In this document: positions 6,792 to 9,360 of the stretch, piece after piece | How positions within the stretch are numbered: position 1 is the first letter of the stretch | Layout of the letters: each line of letters starts with the position of its first letter | Assembly: GCA_002293265.1 (NCBI GenBank) | Contig: DBCW01000130.1 | Coordinates: 28,988 to 38,347 of the forward strand | Direction of reading: 5' to 3' | Source of the DNA: Eggerthellales bacterium UBA948 | Lineage (GTDB): Bacteria > Actinomycetota > Coriobacteriia > Coriobacteriales > UBA8131 | DNA length: 9,360 bases | The notes under the pieces: model-generated | Databases searched by the model: none | What the model saw: only the letters and a program-made list of their open reading frames with translations | What the model was told of the DNA's origin: nothing | Position numbers and translations under genes: made by a program

Positions 6792-7280
6792 TTAACCCTC
6801 CTTGGTTTTTCTTTTTGTACGCAAGCTTGCAAAAAACTCGCTGAGAAGCATGGCACACTGTTCTTCACATACTCCTGCTGTCACCTCAAAACGATGGTTC
6901 AAGCGCTCGTCACTATGGATACTGTATAAAGTGCCAAGTGCTCCGGCTTTGGGATCCGGGGCTCCGTAAACACAGCGGTCGATGCGAGATTGGTGCATTA
7001 GACCTGCGCACATCAAACATGGTTCGAGCGTTACGTACACTGTGCAGCCTGTAAGCCGCCAGCGATCTAATTTGCGCATGGCTTCTAAAAGAGCTGTGAA
7101 CTCCGCGTGCGCCGAAGCATCTTTGTCTATTTCGCGACGGTTGTGCGCGGCAGCGATCACTTCGCCACCAAACACAACCACTGCACCTATAGGCACCTCG
7201 CCTATTTGCTCTGCTAATTTAGCCTGCTCTATAGCCATCTGCATGAACGTTATGTCTGTTAAATCTGTCATGACACACAT
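6792..7280 (-). CDS. tadA: tRNA-specific adenosine deaminase
   Basis: TadA converts adenosine 34 of tRNA-Arg(ACG) to inosine, widening wobble reading. The 162-residue protein has the zinc-deaminase signatures: HAE (His58 and the proton-shuttle Glu60), PCLMC (Cys88 and Cys91), and the TadA-specific stretch YGAPDPKAGALGTLYSI. The N-terminal MQMAIEQAKLAEQIGEVPIGAVVV is also typical. The open frame continues 36 codons upstream, but that part does not resemble TadA. The ATG at 7280 has AGGTG 4 bases upstream; the ATG at 7271 (MTDLTD) is an alternative. The gene is divergent from the CofE-like gene and is followed by ispE after 5 bases. Confidence 0.94.
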   Translation of the reverse strand: MCVMTDLTDITFMQMAIEQAKLAEQIGEVPIGAVVVFGGEVIAAAHNRREIDKDASAHAEFTALLEAMRKLDRWRLTGCTVYVTLEPCLMCAGLMHQSRIDRCVYGAPDPKAGALGTLYSIHSDERLNHRFEVTAGVCEEQCAMLLSEFFASLRTKRKTKEG

Positions 7281-7314
7281 GGTACACCTGTTGTATCGCC
7301 AAATAAACCGGCAA

Positions 7315-7320
7315 AATATA
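7315..7320 (-). promoter_or_regulatory. Possible -10 box of tadA-ispE
   Basis: TATATT on the minus strand lies 34 bases before the tadA start. The -35 region is poor, so this is only a candidate. Confidence 0.3.
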
Positions 7321-7427
7321 GAATCACCGATGTAATGAGTTTTGAAATTTTTGAAGACTGCTATGCTTTGCAACCAAGTTGTAAACAAGCTGAGGCTGAA
7401 AAATCTTATGCTTTAATTGCAATGCGG

Positions 7428-7433
7428 TATACT
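7428..7433 (+). promoter_or_regulatory. Possible -10 box of the CofE-like gene
   Basis: TATACT on the plus strand is a 5-of-6 match to TATAAT, about 93 bases before the start codon. No clear -35 is present. The 246-base divergent region otherwise shows no gene. Confidence 0.35.
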
Positions 7434-7526
7434 TAGTCAGTAATGCTGTTATTAATAGGTGTTGCAAAGCGTTGTGCACGCTCGCCGTTAATAGCAGTTT
7501 CGTTTTTCTAGCAAGAGAGGTAGAAC

Positions 7527-8705
7527 ATGCGCGCAGTTGGCACCGTCACTAGAGGTATTAGAGCCCCGATCATTAAACAGGGTGATGATCTGGTAGAGAT
7601 CGTCGCAAAAACCATTGTAGATGCAGCGGAGTCCGAGGGTTTTTCCCTAAATGACCGCGATATCATCGGAGTTACAGAGGCAGTAGTTGCTCGCTCACAA
7701 GGAAACTACGCCACGCTTTCCCAAATCTCAACAGATGTACGTTCTAAGTTTCCCGGCGGCGAAGTTGGTCTGGTGTTCCCAATTCTTAGCCGTAATCGTT
7801 TTTCTCAGATTCTTCGCGGCATAGCCGGTGGGGTGGACAAAATGTACATCCAACTCAGCTACCCGGCTGACGAAGTAGGAAACCCCCTTATTGATATAGA
7901 TCTGCTAGACGAAAAAGGCGTTGACCCTTTTGTAGACAAGTTTACAGAAGACGAGTTCCGCGCGCTGTTTGGCAAGGTGCTTCACCCCTTTACCGGAGTG
8001 GATTATATTGAGTATTACAAAGATCTATGCGACGGCAAAGCTGAGATCATTCTTGCAAACGATCCTCGCTATATTCTCAACTTTACTAAAAATGTGATCA
8101 CCGCAGACATCCACAGTCGAACTCGCTCTAAACGTCGCTTGCTTGCCGCCGGTGCAGAAAAAGTTATTGGACTTGATGAGATTTTGAACTGCCCGATTGA
8201 CGGCAGCGGATATCATCCGGACTACGGTCTTCTAGGCTCAAATTTAGCTACTGAGGACTCTGTTAAGTTGTTCCCGCGTGACACGCAAGTCTTTGTTGAC
8301 GCTCTTTGTGAGCGCTTGTGCGAGCTGACCGGAAAAAGCATTGAGGTCTTGGTCTATGGCGACGGTGCTTTCAAAGACCCAATCGGCGGTATTTGGGAAC
8401 TTGCCGACCCAGTGGTCTCCCCCGCCTTCACCGAAGGTCTTACCGGTAGACCTAACGAGCTTAAGCTCAAATACATTGCTGACAACCAGCTCAATGGACT
8501 TTCCAGCCAAGATGCCGGTGAGGCTATCAAGGATCTGATCAAGAACAAGAAGATGGATATGGTAAACGATATGGCCTCGCAAGGAACTACCCCACGTCGC
8601 TTGACCGACTTACTTGGCAGCCTTTGCGATCTCACATCCGGCAGTGGCGACAAGGGCACGCCGATCATCTTGATCCAAGGTTACTTTGATACTTACGCTG
8701 ATTAA
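7527..8705 (+). CDS. CofE-like protein (coenzyme F420-0:L-glutamate ligase family), role unknown
   Basis: The 392-residue protein has the N-terminal pattern of the F420 gamma-glutamyl ligase family: GIRAPIIKQGDDLVEIVAKTIV, in two parts GIRAPIIKQGDD and LVEIVAKTIV, then DRDIIGVTEAVVARSQGNY at about 43 to 61. Further conserved-looking blocks include LSRNRFSQILRGIA near 87, NDPRYILNF near 177, and VYGDGAFKDPIGGIWELADP near 275. True CofE proteins are about 250 residues, so this belongs to a longer branch found in anaerobes. No signal peptide or membrane segment is seen. No other F420 gene (cofC, cofD, fbiC) is in the window, so F420 synthesis cannot be assumed; a different acid-amine ligation is possible. 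The ATG at 7527 has GAGAGG 6 bases upstream. The gene appears to be transcribed alone. The family call is from recognition of motifs, so moderately sure. Confidence 0.75.
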   Translation: MRAVGTVTRGIRAPIIKQGDDLVEIVAKTIVDAAESEGFSLNDRDIIGVTEAVVARSQGNYATLSQISTDVRSKFPGGEVGLVFPILSRNRFSQILRGIAGGVDKMYIQLSYPADEVGNPLIDIDLLDEKGVDPFVDKFTEDEFRALFGKVLHPFTGVDYIEYYKDLCDGKAEIILANDPRYILNFTKNVITADIHSRTRSKRRLLAAGAEKVIGLDEILNCPIDGSGYHPDYGLLGSNLATEDSVKLFPRDTQVFVDALCERLCELTGKSIEVLVYGDGAFKDPIGGIWELADPVVSPAFTEGLTGRPNELKLKYIADNQLNGLSSQDAGEAIKDLIKNKKMDMVNDMASQGTTPRRLTDLLGSLCDLTSGSGDKGTPIILIQGYFDTYAD

Positions 8706-8719
8706 TAGGTCTTTAGTCC

Positions 8720-8725
8720 TATAAA
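8720..8725 (+). promoter_or_regulatory. Possible -10 box of a small RNA
   Basis: TATAAA lies 14 bases after the stop of the CofE-like gene. With a 16-base spacer, CTGATT upstream matches three of six bases of TTGACA. It would place a start near 8731, just where a paired structure begins. Confidence 0.3.
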
Positions 8726-8730
8726 GGCGC

Positions 8731-8868
8731 TAATGCACGCGAAAGTAAAGCTCTGTCATACCTGAGAGACTAATCTACTTGAGAAAAGCGTGCATTTAAG
8801 TGAGTTAGTTACAAAACAAATAGTTTTGAGGAGACCCCGATCGCGTTTGTGATCGGGGTCTTTTTTTG
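8731..8868 (+). ncRNA. Candidate structured small RNA or structured 3' UTR
   Basis: AATGCACGC (8732 to 8740) and GCGTGCATT (8788 to 8796) form a perfect 9-base-pair stem. Nested inside are AAGTA/TACTT (8743 to 8747 with 8776 to 8780) and CTCT/AGAG (8751 to 8754 with 8765 to 8768). A strong terminator ends the segment. I do not recognise a known riboswitch or RNA family. It could be an independent sRNA of about 138 bases or simply the 3' end of the preceding transcript. Confidence 0.4.
8833..8867 (+). terminator. Intrinsic terminator
   Basis: GACCCCGATC and GATCGGGGTC form a perfect 10-base-pair stem around an 8-base loop, followed by seven Ts. It ends plus-strand transcription from the CofE-like gene and any small RNA. 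There is no T run on the other strand, so it works in one direction. Confidence 0.93.
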
Positions 8869-8870
8869 TG

Positions 8871-8993
8871 TATATGGTTTTCTGGGAAAAGAAAGCCCCC
8901 CTAGCCACACGACTGGATGGGGGGGGGTGGGAGAAGCCGTGTGGCTGGGAGCACATTGTAGTGGGTGGTCTGTTTGGCTGAAGGAACCATATA
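8871..8993. repeat. Nested inverted repeat with a nine-G run
   Basis: The outer arms TATATGGTT (8871 to 8879) and AACCATATA (8985 to 8993) are perfect complements. Inside them, AGCCACACG (8903 to 8911) and CGTGTGGCT (8938 to 8946) are also perfect and can extend by about three pairs. The inner loop holds nine Gs followed by TGGG. The element lacks a clear target-site duplication. It may be a small mobile-repeat relic or a structured RNA. Confidence 0.5.
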
Positions 8994-9348
8994 TAGACAC
9001 CACCCTTGATACACAGCTCGGTACTGGGTATTCATCCCATGACTTCCGATTGCAAGCAATCACGCTCTGTATCGATATCGCAAGTCAACGTTGTTTTTGA
9101 CTGCTGGTATATAGTATCAGAAAGTGTTAAGTATTTGAACCATTATTTTTGATTTTACAGTTATTTTTTACTTCATCATTATAATATTTCATCTTATTCT
9201 AATGTTTAGAGAATTTCTTGTGATCGATTTAGTGCCATATGCCACTACTAATAATAGAATTATTTGCTCCAAGCGCTCAAGCAAAAGACTTGATTGAAAC
9301 AAAAGTATTCCCAAAGTTAATAGTTATGGTACAATCCCATATGTTTTC
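8994..9348. other. Non-coding, AT-rich spacer
   Basis: No gene is supported here. The segment contains a short hairpin GATTGC/GCAATC (9048 to 9061), a small AGTCAA/TTGACT pair (9083 to 9102), and strongly AT-rich sequence from about 9120 to 9300. It ends with an extended -10 element before the putative tRNA. Confidence 0.5.
9327..9335 (+). promoter_or_regulatory. Extended -10 element
   Basis: TGGTACAAT is a TGn extended -10 with a 5-of-6 hexamer. A start would fall about 7 bases downstream, shortly before the putative tRNA at 9349. No good -35 is visible. Confidence 0.4.
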
Positions 9349-9360
9349 GGAGGGCTGGCT
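9349..9360 (+). tRNA. Possible 5' end of a tRNA-Ser gene (cut by the window edge)
   Basis: The last 12 bases, GGAGGGCTGGCT, fit the start of many bacterial tRNA-Ser genes: a 7-base acceptor strand, T at position 8, G at position 9, then GCT opening the D arm. Twelve bases cannot prove it; a ribosome binding site (GGAGGG) ahead of a gene beyond the window is the alternative. Confidence 0.35.

Noticed and set aside
8751..8790. CTGAGA within the candidate small RNA as a TPP riboswitch motif
   Set aside because: The other conserved TPP elements are absent, and no thiamine gene follows.
8756..9063. Two minus-strand open frames across the terminator and repeat region
   Set aside because: They read through the terminator stem and the G/C homopolymers, giving proline-rich low-quality translations without start signals.
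8849..9100. Plus-strand open frame of 83 codons
   Set aside because: It begins inside the terminator loop and runs through the inverted repeats; no ribosome binding site and odd composition.
9180..9185. TATAAT in the AT-rich spacer
   Set aside because: No -35 at suitable distance and no gene or RNA follows closely; expected by chance in such AT-rich sequence.
1..9360. CRISPR array, insertion sequence, phage or toxin-antitoxin genes
   Set aside because: No regularly spaced direct repeats, transposase, integrase or small toxin-like gene pair could be seen on either strand.

Overview
The window looks like chromosomal housekeeping DNA from an anaerobic, moderate-GC bacterium. The mix of a two-subunit pyruvate-carboxylase-type enzyme, a CofE-like ligase homologue, MEP-pathway isoprenoid genes and strong AAGGAGG-type ribosome binding sites fits the class Coriobacteriia (Actinomycetota) or a Firmicute-like relative. 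That placement is inferred from protein character and gene order, not from a search.

Minus strand, in transcription order: tadA (7280 to 6792) and ispE (6786 to 5890) are nearly contiguous. efp (5740 to 5180) follows after a 149-base gap holding a TATAAT box. After a 335-base non-coding leader comes a tight cluster: a carboxyltransferase/biotin-carrier fusion (4844 to 2988), accC (2985 to 1627), an Asp23-family gene (1584 to 1219), nusB (1215 to 715), xseB (722 to 282) and the first 88 codons of dxs (264 to beyond base 1). Gaps of 2 to 42 bases and one 8-base overlap suggest a single operon. The order efp, accB, accC, asp23, nusB, xseB, dxs matches the Bacillus subtilis order as I recall it, with folD, xseA and ispA missing and a PycB/OadA-type carboxyltransferase joined to the front of accB.

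Plus strand: a long CofE-like gene (7527 to 8705) diverges from tadA. It is followed by a possible structured small RNA (about 8731 to 8868) ending in a strong intrinsic terminator, then by a nested inverted repeat with a nine-G run, then by AT-rich sequence. The last 12 bases look like the 5' end of a tRNA-Ser gene behind an extended -10 element.

The best candidate for something undescribed is inside the fusion gene. Exactly where a stand-alone AccB would begin there is an in-frame GTG, eight bases after a perfect AAGGAGG. One gene may therefore make both a carboxyltransferase-BCCP fusion and a free 153-residue BCCP, with accC immediately downstream. That would let one biotin carboxylase and one BCCP gene serve both pyruvate carboxylation and fatty-acid synthesis. 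This is a hypothesis from sequence only.
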